Assembly (NCBI RefSeq): GCF_001675165.1
Contig: NZ_LROS01000066.1
Span: 113,124-177,123 of the forward strand
Direction: 5' to 3'
From: Clostridium ragsdalei P11
GTDB taxonomy: Bacteria; Bacillota; Clostridia; Clostridiales; Clostridiaceae
Length of the DNA: 64,000 nt
Below, one piece after another: positions 9,568 to 15,908 of the stretch (position 1 is its first letter; each line of letters starts with the position of its first letter). Both the position numbers and the translations under genes were made by a program. Under the pieces are notes generated by a model. It saw nothing but the letters and a program-made list of their open reading frames with translations, did not search any database and had not been told where the DNA came from.

Positions 9568-10128
9568 TTATACTTTAAATTTTAATCCATAATGTTCAGT
9601 ATTAATATTTACTTCTGCTAAAAATGTAAAATCTAAATTTTCAACTATATTCCTTAATTCTTCTTTTGATATTCTTTCATTTGCAGGCGGTCCATCTTTC
9701 ATATCTCTTTTATCCCAATCAATTATATAAACATATCCTTTATTTTTTAGTACTCTTTTTGCTTCAGTGAAAAATCTTACCTTATCTTCTATTTCATGAA
9801 CAACATTACATACAAAAACATAATCAATAGAACTATCTTCTACTGGAAAAGAATATTCTTCACTCTTTTTAAATTCTATATTTGATATATCTCCTGCTTT
9901 TTCTCTTGCAATATCAATAATTTCTGTCATTATATCTACACCAATTACATTTCCATTAGTAATAATTTTTGATGCTGGTATAGTAAAATAACCTATACCG
10001 CAACCTATATCAATCAATGTACCTTTATCCCCTATTTTAAACTTTTTTAAAGTTTCTTCAGGAGGCATACTCTCTCTTCTTTTTGGATTATCCAATTTCT
10101 CTAACTTTTTAATATCAAATTTATGCAT
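9568..10128 (-). CDS. Class I SAM-dependent methyltransferase
   Basis: Methyltransferase of 186 residues, substrate unknown. The SAM-binding motif I is LIDIGCGIGYFTIPA (about residues 38-52), with motif post-I acidic residue in VIGVDIM and the later VCNVVHEI and VYIIDWD strands. It has only two cysteines and lacks the cysteine pairs of arsenite methyltransferase ArsM. It starts 36 bases after the predicted selenoprotein gene on the same strand, so they are probably one transcript. ATG at 10128 is preceded by an AGGGAGTGG-like ribosome site. Confidence 0.85.
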   Translation of the reverse strand: MHKFDIKKLEKLDNPKRRESMPPEETLKKFKIGDKGTLIDIGCGIGYFTIPASKIITNGNVIGVDIMTEIIDIAREKAGDISNIEFKKSEEYSFPVEDSSIDYVFVCNVVHEIEDKVRFFTEAKRVLKNKGYVYIIDWDKRDMKDGPPANERISKEELRNIVENLDFTFLAEVNINTEHYGLKFKV

Positions 10129-10164
10129 TTAACCACTCCCTTCATTCCACAGTTGTTTATATTT

Positions 10165-10464
10165 TTAACATGAAGAAGAATTTGGACTACTTATAGTGAA
10201 TCCTGGGCTAAACCAATTATTTGAATAATCAATAACTGATCCATTTACATATGTTTCAAGATCCAAATTATAAACAATACTCATGCCTTCTACTTTAACA
10301 AGTATATCGTCATTATTTTTTAACTCATCCAGAGCTAATTGTAATTTTGGGCCACCTCAGCCATAACCTCCAAAGCTAATCCTTAACATTGCATTTACTA
10401 TACTCTCATCTTTTTGCTTAATTTTATTAAACTTTTCAACTGCCCGCTTAGTAACCTTAACCAT
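10165..10464 (-). CDS. HesB/IscA-like selenoprotein with in-frame UGA (Sec36)
   Basis: Gene not visible as one normal open frame because codon 36 is TGA (10357-10359). Reading through gives a 99-residue HesB/IscA-like protein: MVKVTKRAVEKFNKIKQ at the start, FGGYG-U-GGPKLQLALDE around the UGA, and SSPNSSSC at the end. In relatives the UGA position is a cysteine (consensus GYGCGGP), and both flanks keep the same frame and family similarity, so this is recoding rather than decay. A hairpin suited to be a bacterial SECIS element follows. The ribosome site AAGGAAGGTG precedes ATG 10464. HesB-like selenoproteins are a known bacterial selenoprotein family. Likely role: handling of iron-sulfur, sulfur or selenium species. 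A perfect palindromic operator lies upstream. Confidence 0.85.
10320..10338 (-). promoter_or_regulatory. SECIS-like hairpin for selenocysteine insertion
   Basis: On the minus strand TTAGCTC and GAGTTAA form a 7-bp stem (one G-U pair) around the loop TGGAT. The loop guanines lie 27-28 bases after the UGA, inside the 16-37 base window known for bacterial SECIS elements, and a G near the loop start is the expected SelB contact. Confidence 0.7.
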
Positions 10465-10538
10465 AGTAAATTCACCTTCCTTTAATATTTTTATCTTAAC
10501 TTGTATTTACATATAACAAATTATTTTTTAAGTTAAAT

Positions 10539-10570
10539 TTATATTGCTATATTTAAATATAGCAATATAA
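10539..10570. promoter_or_regulatory. Perfect 32-bp palindrome, putative ArsR-family operator
   Basis: Arms built on TATATTGCTATA and TATAGCAATATA around a TTTAAA centre, perfectly symmetric over 32 bases. It sits 75 bases upstream of the selenoprotein start codon and just beyond the stop of the C_GCAxxG_C_C gene. The geometry and base composition fit operators of winged-helix ArsR/SmtB dimers. Confidence 0.65.
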
Positions 10571-10591
10571 TAGTTAAAAAAATTTTCCCTA

Positions 10592-10954
10592 TTACTTATT
10601 TAAAATATGATTTAAGCCTTCAAAAGTATGTTCTATAATTTCTGCACACCCTATACCATTCCTCTTTAAATCTTTACATGTTTCTGTGCCATATTTTTGT
10701 TTTACATCTTGTATTAATTCGTTTGTAAGCCCTCTCGCTTCATTTTTCTCTGTACCGTTCTCTCTTCCCTTTATAAAACCTATGATTACAGCTGCAGCTC
10801 CAACAGCTCCACATGTACTTCCAACAGTAAACCCTGCACCCATACCACTGCCAAGGCTTATTGGAATGCTAGTACCATTCTTTTCATTATACGCCTTGAT
10901 TATAGCTTCTCCACAGGTATATCCTTTCTTATGATATTCTGATGCCTTTGTCAT
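10592..10954 (-). CDS. C_GCAxxG_C_C family redox protein
   Basis: Protein of 120 residues of the C_GCAxxG_C_C family, a group of small, cysteine-conserved, probably redox-active or metal-binding proteins common in anaerobes. Conserved positions visible are the first cysteine in GYTCGEAIIKAY (C14), the TCGAVGAAAVIIG core (C48) and the C-terminal pair in ETCKDLKRNGIGCAEIIE. The biochemical role of the family is not established. AGGAGG precedes ATG 10954. It has its own upstream region, containing a TATAAGTATATAAG stretch that resembles the ArsR2 box found at 12768 and 13442. Confidence 0.85.
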   Translation of the reverse strand: MTKASEYHKKGYTCGEAIIKAYNEKNGTSIPISLGSGMGAGFTVGSTCGAVGAAAVIIGFIKGRENGTEKNEARGLTNELIQDVKQKYGTETCKDLKRNGIGCAEIIEHTFEGLNHILNK

Positions 10955-11053
10955 AATGTTACCTCCTAATAAATATATAATAACTTTCTTATATACTTAT
11001 ATTAAGATGCTATTTTATTTTTGTCAATATGCAAATTATATTTAGCATAAATT

Positions 11054-11341
11054 TTATTTACAATAGTTTTCCTTCAATACTTGAATTATATTAACTATCC
11101 TTTCGTCTTTAATAAAATAGGTTATTGTCAATCCACTTTTATTTGAATCCAATATTCTGTTAGCTTTAAGTATTGATAAATGTTGTGACAAAGCTGGTTG
11201 AGTCAAATAACTCATTCTTTCATGAAGTTCACTTACTGTCATAGGTTTTTCTATTAAATAGCACACTATCACCAATCTATTTTCATTAGATAATACTCTT
11301 AGTAGTTTTGATATTATTTTAGCTTTTTCTATTTCTCTCAT
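11054..11341 (-). CDS. ArsR-family regulator with persulfide-sensor-like cysteines
   Basis: Winged-helix repressor of 95 residues. The recognition helix region is LTQPALSQHLSILK (about residues 46-59). The only cysteines are C27, in RLVIVCYLIE of helix 2, and C94, next to the C-terminus in ENYCK. The same two-cysteine placement is found in the BigR/SqrR/YgaV group of ArsR proteins, which sense reactive sulfur species by disulfide or polysulfide bridging. The metal-binding CVC motif of arsenite sensors is absent. Start supported by GGGAGGG before ATG 11341. Its upstream region has been interrupted by a family A element. Likely controls itself and the neighbouring sulfur genes. Confidence 0.85.
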   Translation of the reverse strand: MREIEKAKIISKLLRVLSNENRLVIVCYLIEKPMTVSELHERMSYLTQPALSQHLSILKANRILDSNKSGLTITYFIKDERIVNIIQVLKENYCK

Positions 11342-11373
11342 TTATACCCTCCCATATTTTTGTGTATAACTAT

Positions 11374-11679
11374 CTCGACTTTCGCACATATAAAACTTTG
11401 ACTTAATATAAAAACTTTGCGAAGCAAAGCTTAGCAAGTTAAGAATTAATAATGAAAAATTAATAGTGAAGGATGATTTTTAGCTATCGCAAAAAATCTT
11501 TAAATTTATATAAGTCAGTGCTTAGTAATGTTTTGCTCTAGCAAAACGAGTATTCAAAAATTTAATTAAAGATTTTTTGTAGTGTAACGGAAAAAAATCC
11601 ACATTAACTATTAATTCTTCATTCTTAACTATTAGCTAAAAAAATTACGTCGTAATTTTTTTAAACTGCGAAAGTTGAG
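11374..11679. mobile_element. Family A MITE-like element, intact copy A2
   Basis: A 306-bp non-coding element bounded by terminal inverted repeats CTCGACTTTCGCA and TGCGAAAGTTGAG (one mismatch) and by a direct duplication TAACTAT at 11367-11373 and 11680-11686. Internally it is a long imperfect palindrome with the hairpins GCGAAGC...GCTTAGC, GTTTTGCTctAGCAAAAC and AAAAATTACGtCGTAATTTTT. It encodes no transposase, so it would need one in trans. It separates the arsR gene at 11054-11341 from its upstream palindrome. Confidence 0.85.
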
Positions 11680-11711
11680 TAACTATATAAGCACATTACT
11701 ATATAGTTATA
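11680..11711. promoter_or_regulatory. Displaced half of a palindromic operator, split by element A2
   Basis: TAACTATATA followed, after a 10-base spacer, by TATATAGTTATA at 11700-11711. Removing element A2 and one target duplication joins TA at 11365-11366 to this sequence and restores a palindrome with perfect 12-base arms (TATAACTATATA / TATATAGTTATA) directly upstream of the arsR gene. Confidence 0.6.
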
Positions 11712-11777
11712 TTATTGTTTTACTTAAATTTTGTCAATATGTGCATAGTACAGATCTATTTCTTTGTTTTATAAAAC

Positions 11778-12746
11778 TTATCTTATTACAAAATTAAACA
11801 AATACCCAGTAAACACTATTCCGAGTGCTGCTACCCCAAAGAATACTGCTAATAATTTAGGCTTTAAAACCCTTCTTAAAAGAATTGCTTCTGGCAAACT
11901 AAGTGCTGTAACTGCCATCATAAATGCTAGTGATGTTCCCATTGCAACTCCAGCTCTTGTAAGTTCACTAACTAATGGAATTACTCCAGCAGCATTGGAA
12001 TACAATGGGACTCCAATTACAACGGCTACAAATACTGCAAATGGATTACTCTTTCCTGCATATTTTGCCAATGCTCCTGCTGGAATCCATCCATGTATAA
12101 AGCCACCTATAGCAATACCGATTATTACGTATATCCATATTTTCTTTATTAAATCCCTTGTGAAATTCCAGGAATCAATTAATCTTTCCTTTGTAGTTGG
12201 ATCCGGCAATTCCAAATCAGAATTCATTTGCATTTCATAAACGTATCCTTCCACATGCTTTTCCATTTTTAATTTTCCAATTATAATACCACTTACTATT
12301 GCAATTATTTCACCAGAAACTACATAAATCACAGCTATTTTTATTCCAAACAGACCATAAAGAAGTCCTAATGCAACTTCATTTACCATTGGCGCAGCTA
12401 TTAAAAAAGAAAATGTAACTCCAAGAGGTACTCCTGCTTCAACAAAACCAATAAAAAGCGGCACTGCAGAACATGAACAAAATGGTGTGACAATTCCAAG
12501 CAATGCTGCAAGAACATGCCCAATAAATGTACTTCCTTTACTCTTTGCAAGTATCTTTTTCGTTTTTTCCGGTGGAAAGAAACTTCTTATAAAAGTTATT
12601 ACATAAATTATAATTAATAGTAGAATAAATATCTTTATAGTATCAAATACAAAGAAATTTAAAGCACTGCCAATTCTACTTTCTTTAGCAATTCCAAATA
12701 CATTATAAATAAGCCAATCAGCAAAAATTTGTACTGGTGCAAACAT
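11778..12746 (-). CDS. Permease of the ArsP/DUF318 family
   Basis: Integral membrane protein of 322 residues with about eight to ten hydrophobic segments. The hallmark TPFCSCSAVPLFIGF motif lies near residues 87-101 (C90, C92), and a second half repeats the pattern (GVPLYSNAAGVIPL). ArsP proteins export organoarsenicals in other bacteria; other members of the wider permease family have unknown substrates. GGGAGAG precedes ATG 12746. Upstream lies a 26-base box shared with the promoter of the arsR gene at 13129-13422, so the permease, the thioredoxin-fold gene and that arsR appear to form one regulon. Confidence 0.85.
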   Translation of the reverse strand: MFAPVQIFADWLIYNVFGIAKESRIGSALNFFVFDTIKIFILLLIIIYVITFIRSFFPPEKTKKILAKSKGSTFIGHVLAALLGIVTPFCSCSAVPLFIGFVEAGVPLGVTFSFLIAAPMVNEVALGLLYGLFGIKIAVIYVVSGEIIAIVSGIIIGKLKMEKHVEGYVYEMQMNSDLELPDPTTKERLIDSWNFTRDLIKKIWIYVIIGIAIGGFIHGWIPAGALAKYAGKSNPFAVFVAVVIGVPLYSNAAGVIPLVSELTRAGVAMGTSLAFMMAVTALSLPEAILLRRVLKPKLLAVFFGVAALGIVFTGYLFNFVIR

Positions 12747-12767
12747 GGTATCTCTCCCTTTAGGTTG

Positions 12768-12793
12768 TAACCTTATAATTAAATACTTATATA
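12768..12793 (-). promoter_or_regulatory. ArsR box 2, upstream of the permease
   Basis: The 26 bases here are identical to 13442-13467, upstream of the second arsR gene. On the minus strand the core TATAAGTATTTAATTATA is an imperfect palindrome, matching at 7 of 9 paired positions. It lies about 20 bases before the permease start, where a repressor would block initiation. Confidence 0.6.
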
Positions 12794-12808
12794 GCCTTTT
12801 AAAATATT

Positions 12809-12841
12809 GGACTCTAATCCTATTAAAATAGGGTCAAGTCC
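12809..12841 (-). terminator. Nested stem-loop between the thioredoxin-fold and permease genes
   Basis: GGACT (12809-12813) pairs with AGTCC (12837-12841), enclosing an inner CCTATT/AATAGG stem. It lies between the thioredoxin-fold stop and the permease promoter on the minus strand. The tail is only moderately T-rich, so it may attenuate rather than terminate. Confidence 0.4.
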
Positions 12842-12861
12842 CGTTTTAACGTAGTTTATTT

Positions 12862-13101
12862 TTATTTTTCATCATTAATGTATTTTTTAATTTCATCAAC
12901 GCTTGAAACCTTTCCAACCATTTTAACCTTTTCATTGATAACTATAGCAGGTGTTCTCATAACTCCATATTTCATAATATCCTTAATATCCTCTACTTTT
13001 GTAATTTTAACATCTCCATTGAACTCTTTAGCAGCCTCCCTAGCATTTGCTTCAAGTTTCTTACAATTTGAGCATCCTGTTCCTAAAATTTTTATTTCCA
13101 T
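12862..13101 (-). CDS. Small thioredoxin-fold protein (redox-active disulfide protein 2 type)
   Basis: Cytoplasmic 79-residue thioredoxin/glutaredoxin-fold protein. The active-site motif is GTGCSNCKKLE (C10, C13), and the cis-proline region is GVMRTPAIVINEKV. This short form is often found beside ArsP-like permeases and arsR genes in anaerobes, where it may reduce or pass on a metalloid or thiol-bound ligand; that role is inferred from context. AGGAGGTCAG precedes ATG 13101. It lies 27 bases after the second arsR gene on the same strand. Confidence 0.88.
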   Translation of the reverse strand: MEIKILGTGCSNCKKLEANAREAAKEFNGDVKITKVEDIKDIMKYGVMRTPAIVINEKVKMVGKVSSVDEIKKYINDEK

Positions 13102-13128
13102 AACTGACCTCCTGAGTTTATTGATATT

Positions 13129-13422
13129 TTATTTTGAATCATGCAAATAACTAACAGCAAATTTATCAACACTATCAATAATACTTTTTATTTCTTCACT
13201 ACTTATCCTATAATGAATATTCATGCCAACTTTTTCAGATGACAATATACCGGCTTCCTTAAGTATTTTTAAATGCTGGGATAAATTAGCTTGACTAAAT
13301 TCTATATGTTCATTTAATTTACATACACATTTGGGACCATCATATAAAAACTTAACTATTTTATATCTTATAGGGTGTCCCAATGCTTTAAAAATTCTAA
13401 CACTTGCTTCTTGTTGATCCAT
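13129..13422 (-). CDS. ArsR-family metalloregulator with CxC motif
   Basis: Winged-helix repressor of 97 residues. C32 and C34 in GPKCVCKLNEHI match the ELCVCDL-type cysteine pair used by arsenite-sensing ArsR proteins, and the recognition helix is SQANLSQHLKILKEAG. The ATG at 13422 is six bases after GGAGG; longer frames start at or inside that site. The gene leads the operon with the thioredoxin-fold protein, and its promoter carries the same 26-base box as the permease. The inducer may be As(III), Sb(III) or an organic arsenical; the sequence does not decide. Confidence 0.87.
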   Translation of the reverse strand: MDQQEASVRIFKALGHPIRYKIVKFLYDGPKCVCKLNEHIEFSQANLSQHLKILKEAGILSSEKVGMNIHYRISSEEIKSIIDSVDKFAVSYLHDSK

Positions 13423-13441
13423 CATATTCCTCCACAATATA

Positions 13442-13467
13442 ATAACCTTATAATTAAATACTTATAT
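13442..13467 (-). promoter_or_regulatory. ArsR box 2, upstream of the metalloid-type arsR
   Basis: Identical over 26 bases to 12768-12793. It begins 19 bases upstream of the arsR start at 13422, consistent with autoregulation. Confidence 0.6.
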
Positions 13468-13619
13468 ACTTATAATATATATTAACATATACTATGTCAA
13501 TACTAATTAAGTAATTTAGGAACAGTGTATCATTACTGACCCAACATTTTTCTTTTATTTCTTTGTTTTTACTGAAACATATAAAACTTCTGAAGCATTT
13601 AACCCACCATAAAATACAT

Positions 13620-14306
13620 CTAATCTTTTAATATTTCGTTCAAATCCTTAAGTATTACTATTTTTCCTCTTTCTAATTTTATATATCCTCTTTTTTCAAT
13701 ATCTTTTAGTTTCCTGCTAACAACTTCTCTAACCGAATCAACCTCAAAGGCTAATTGACTGTGTGTTGCATAAATTATCTTACTATCTTTATTAATAAGT
13801 ACCCTGATAAGCCTTGATTCTAAAGATTCATGAATTATTCTTTCTTTATTCTCTATAACAATACTAAATTTATTATATAAATCTTTATATATATACGATA
13901 AAAACTCATTATTCTCCATAAGGTACTTTTCAACTATGTTAAATGGAATTATACATAGTTCAGAATCCTGAATGGCCTTACCTAATATTTTTAAAGATTT
14001 CAAGTTTGACAAACAACTCAAAGCTTCATGGCAAAATTCTCCTTGTTTTATATTATAAAGATTAGTTTCATCTCCATCTTCATTAATTTTTTGTATTTTT
14101 ATTGTCCCTTTTATGACAAATGGAACTCCTTGACATGTTTCCTCTATTAATTTTGCATACTCATTAAAATACATAATTTTAAAAGTTGCTTTCCTTTTTA
14201 ATATTCCATTATTATTTATATCGATTTTCTCTAATACTGGATATGCTTTATATAAAGATTTTATATTTTTTAACCTATTGCTTAAGTTTTCATCATGATT
14301 AACCAT
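13620..14306 (-). CDS. Crp/Fnr-family transcriptional regulator
   Basis: Regulator of 228 residues with a cyclic-nucleotide-binding-type beta-roll (about 20-145) and a C-terminal winged helix containing SQLAFEVDSVREVVSRKLKD (about 180-200). The N-terminal part lacks an Fnr-type cluster of closely spaced cysteines; cysteines are scattered (TCQG, FCHEALSCL, LCII). The ligand is therefore unknown. A ferredoxin-type membrane protein is encoded next door on the same strand, and both promoters contain a TTAGTCACA sequence, suggesting shared control. GGAGG precedes ATG 14306. Confidence 0.87.
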   Translation of the reverse strand: MVNHDENLSNRLKNIKSLYKAYPVLEKIDINNNGILKRKATFKIMYFNEYAKLIEETCQGVPFVIKGTIKIQKINEDGDETNLYNIKQGEFCHEALSCLSNLKSLKILGKAIQDSELCIIPFNIVEKYLMENNEFLSYIYKDLYNKFSIVIENKERIIHESLESRLIRVLINKDSKIIYATHSQLAFEVDSVREVVSRKLKDIEKRGYIKLERGKIVILKDLNEILKD

Positions 14307-14358
14307 TTATTTTCCTCCACGATTTTGTCATATATAAATCTTTGACAAGTATATTTTA

Positions 14359-14368
14359 TTTAGTCACA
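14359..14368 (-). promoter_or_regulatory. Candidate Crp/Fnr half-site in front of the Crp-family gene
   Basis: TTTAGTCACA, about 53 bases upstream of the start codon, repeats the right half of the palindrome at 15154-15166. Confidence 0.35.
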
Positions 14369-14385
14369 CATATAATGTATCAAAA

Positions 14386-14420
14386 AAAGAGGATGAATTG
14401 CTATATAGCATCCCCTCTTT
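14386..14420 (-). terminator. Rho-independent terminator after the NapH-like gene
   Basis: GAGGATG and CATCCCCTC pair with one bulge. On the minus strand the stem is followed by CTCTTTTTTTG. It lies 14 bases downstream of the ferredoxin gene stop. Confidence 0.75.
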
Positions 14421-14433
14421 AATACACTTACAA

Positions 14434-15090
14434 TTATTTTAAGTCAATCTTATTATGCCCTATTGCCTTTTTAGGACATGCACTTACACATTTCCCACAT
14501 TGTATGCAATCAGGATGACTCAGAAGATCACCTTTGTATTCATAAGGAACTATTCCTAATGAACACTTTTTTTCGCATATTTTACAAGAAACACAATTCG
14601 ATGATACTTGTAGTACTTTTTTATTAGTTCTAAATTTTGATATAATTGATGCTATAGTTCCCATGGGACAAAAATTACACCAGGTTCTATGATTATAGAA
14701 CAAAGATAATACTATACCAATTATTGTCGTTACAACAATAATCCTATAAAATACCATTCCAATACCATAAAGATTTCCCCAATTTTGTTTAATTCCTAAT
14801 GTAAACATAGTCATCATAAATACTACAACTAAAATTCTAAAATAATAAGATTTTAAAAGTTTAGGTACTTTTCTTTTATTACTAAATTTAGAAACTATAT
14901 TATCATAAAAGTTTCCTCTTGGGCATAAATTACCGCACCAGAATCTTCCCTTAAATATAGACACGATTATAGGCGCTGCCATACAGATGACCGCTGCTAT
15001 TGAAAATCTCAAGTCAATTAATCCTAATAATATAAATACGATTAATAACGTAAATGAATACTTTTTCCACAATTTAAAAATTTCTTTCAA
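14434..15090 (-). CDS. NapH/NosR-like membrane polyferredoxin (4Fe-4S)
   Basis: Membrane electron-transfer protein of 218 residues with about four hydrophobic segments. Two CxxxCP motifs occur in the membrane part (WCGNLCPRG and WCNFCPMG), the layout of NapH and related quinol-linked proteins. Two 4Fe-4S ferredoxin motifs follow at the C-terminus (CVSCKICEKKC and CIQCGKCVSACP). The ATG at 15105 is part of the ribosome site ATGGAGGGG; the TTG at 15090, with better spacing, is preferred. No partner oxidoreductase is encoded beside it. The adjacent Crp-family gene and the shared motif suggest control by that regulator. Confidence 0.85.
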   Translation of the reverse strand: MKEIFKLWKKYSFTLLIVFILLGLIDLRFSIAAVICMAAPIIVSIFKGRFWCGNLCPRGNFYDNIVSKFSNKRKVPKLLKSYYFRILVVVFMMTMFTLGIKQNWGNLYGIGMVFYRIIVVTTIIGIVLSLFYNHRTWCNFCPMGTIASIISKFRTNKKVLQVSSNCVSCKICEKKCSLGIVPYEYKGDLLSHPDCIQCGKCVSACPKKAIGHNKIDLK

Positions 15091-15153
15091 GTTAAACCCC
15101 TCCATTGCTTAGTTTTTATGAATTTATTATAAATTAATTATTTAAATATCTAA

Positions 15154-15166
15154 GTGACTTAGTCAC
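15154..15166. promoter_or_regulatory. Palindrome GTGACTTAGTCAC, candidate Crp/Fnr operator
   Basis: Perfect 13-base palindrome centred about 70 bases upstream of the NapH-like start codon. The GTGA...TCAC half-sites resemble Crp-type recognition, with tighter spacing than the classical TGTGA-N6-TCACA. Confidence 0.5.
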
Positions 15167-15189
15167 ATTAACATTTTCTGAAAATAAAA

Positions 15190-15242
15190 AAATAGTATAA
15201 TACATTTGATTTTTAACCCAAAATCAACATATTATACTATTT
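15190..15242 (-). terminator. Terminator after the DUF2680 gene
   Basis: Arms AAATAGTATAATA (15190-15202) and TATTATACTATTT (15230-15242) are perfectly complementary, with an inner GATTTT/AAAATC stem and a T-rich tail on the minus strand. Confidence 0.8.
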
Positions 15243-15247
15243 CTTAT

Positions 15248-15688
15248 TTACTTATGCCCTTTTCCCCTCATACCATTTCCCTGCATATGACCAGTATTAC
15301 CATTACAGCTGTTTATATTATTCTTTATATTTTCTTTTAAAGAATCACCCTGCTCTTTTGTAATTGTTCCCTTTGATACTGATTCATCAATAGATTTTGA
15401 CTTTTCTTCAATTAGTGCTGTTCTGAATTCATCAATAGTCATACCCTTGTCTTTTGCCAAATCATACATGGTCTTTCCTGAATTTAAGCCATCGGTTATT
15501 TCCTTGTCCGTCATTCCAAGTTTGTCCTTTAATACAGAAGATACATAATCATAGCCTCTCATGGAAGTTATTCTTCCAAATCCTAATCCATGATTTGTAT
15601 AATTAGTTGTTGTTTCTGCATAAACGGTGGCACTTGCTCCTACTACCAACACCACTGCCAATGCTGCTAAAAAATTCTTTCCTTTCAC
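15248..15688 (-). CDS. Secreted DUF2680-family protein
   Basis: Exported protein of 146 residues. Residues 1-24 are a clear signal peptide (KNFLAALAVVLVVGASATVYA). The mature part contains VLKDKLGMTDKEITDGLNSG and MTIDEFRTALIEEK, the helical repeats of the DUF2680 family, and ends in a Gly/Met/His-rich tail (GHMQGNGMRGKGHK) that could bind metal. Function of the family is unknown. It is divergent from a two-component system 220 bases away and may be one of its targets or a periplasmic partner; that is inference. Confidence 0.82.
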   Translation of the reverse strand: MKGKNFLAALAVVLVVGASATVYAETTTNYTNHGLGFGRITSMRGYDYVSSVLKDKLGMTDKEITDGLNSGKTMYDLAKDKGMTIDEFRTALIEEKSKSIDESVSKGTITKEQGDSLKENIKNNINSCNGNTGHMQGNGMRGKGHK

Positions 15689-15908
15689 TTTTCATTCCTC
15701 CTTAATTTTACTTTCAATTTGTTGGGTATACTATGATAATAAACAAATTTCAATATAAAAAAGTGTCCTAATTGTGTTATATTTATTAAAATTTACTTAA
15801 ATATGTTTACAATGAAATCACAATCATAACAAATACAGTCCACAATTATTTCACACTTCTAATTATTACAGATGATATAATCTAACCAAGATAACGAGGT
15901 GATACAAG

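Noticed and set aside
9568..10128. Arsenite methyltransferase ArsM
   Set aside because: The protein is short and has only two cysteines, neither in the ArsM arrangement; only a general SAM methyltransferase call is supported.
10165..10464. Reading the HesB-like gene as a pseudogene broken by a stop codon
   Set aside because: Only one stop occurs, it replaces a cysteine codon position, both flanks stay in frame with strong family similarity, and a SECIS-like hairpin follows. Recoding is the simpler reading.
11764..12240. Plus-strand frame of 158 codons opposite the ArsP-like permease
   Set aside because: Hydrophobic antisense shadow of the permease; codon use and start context are poor.
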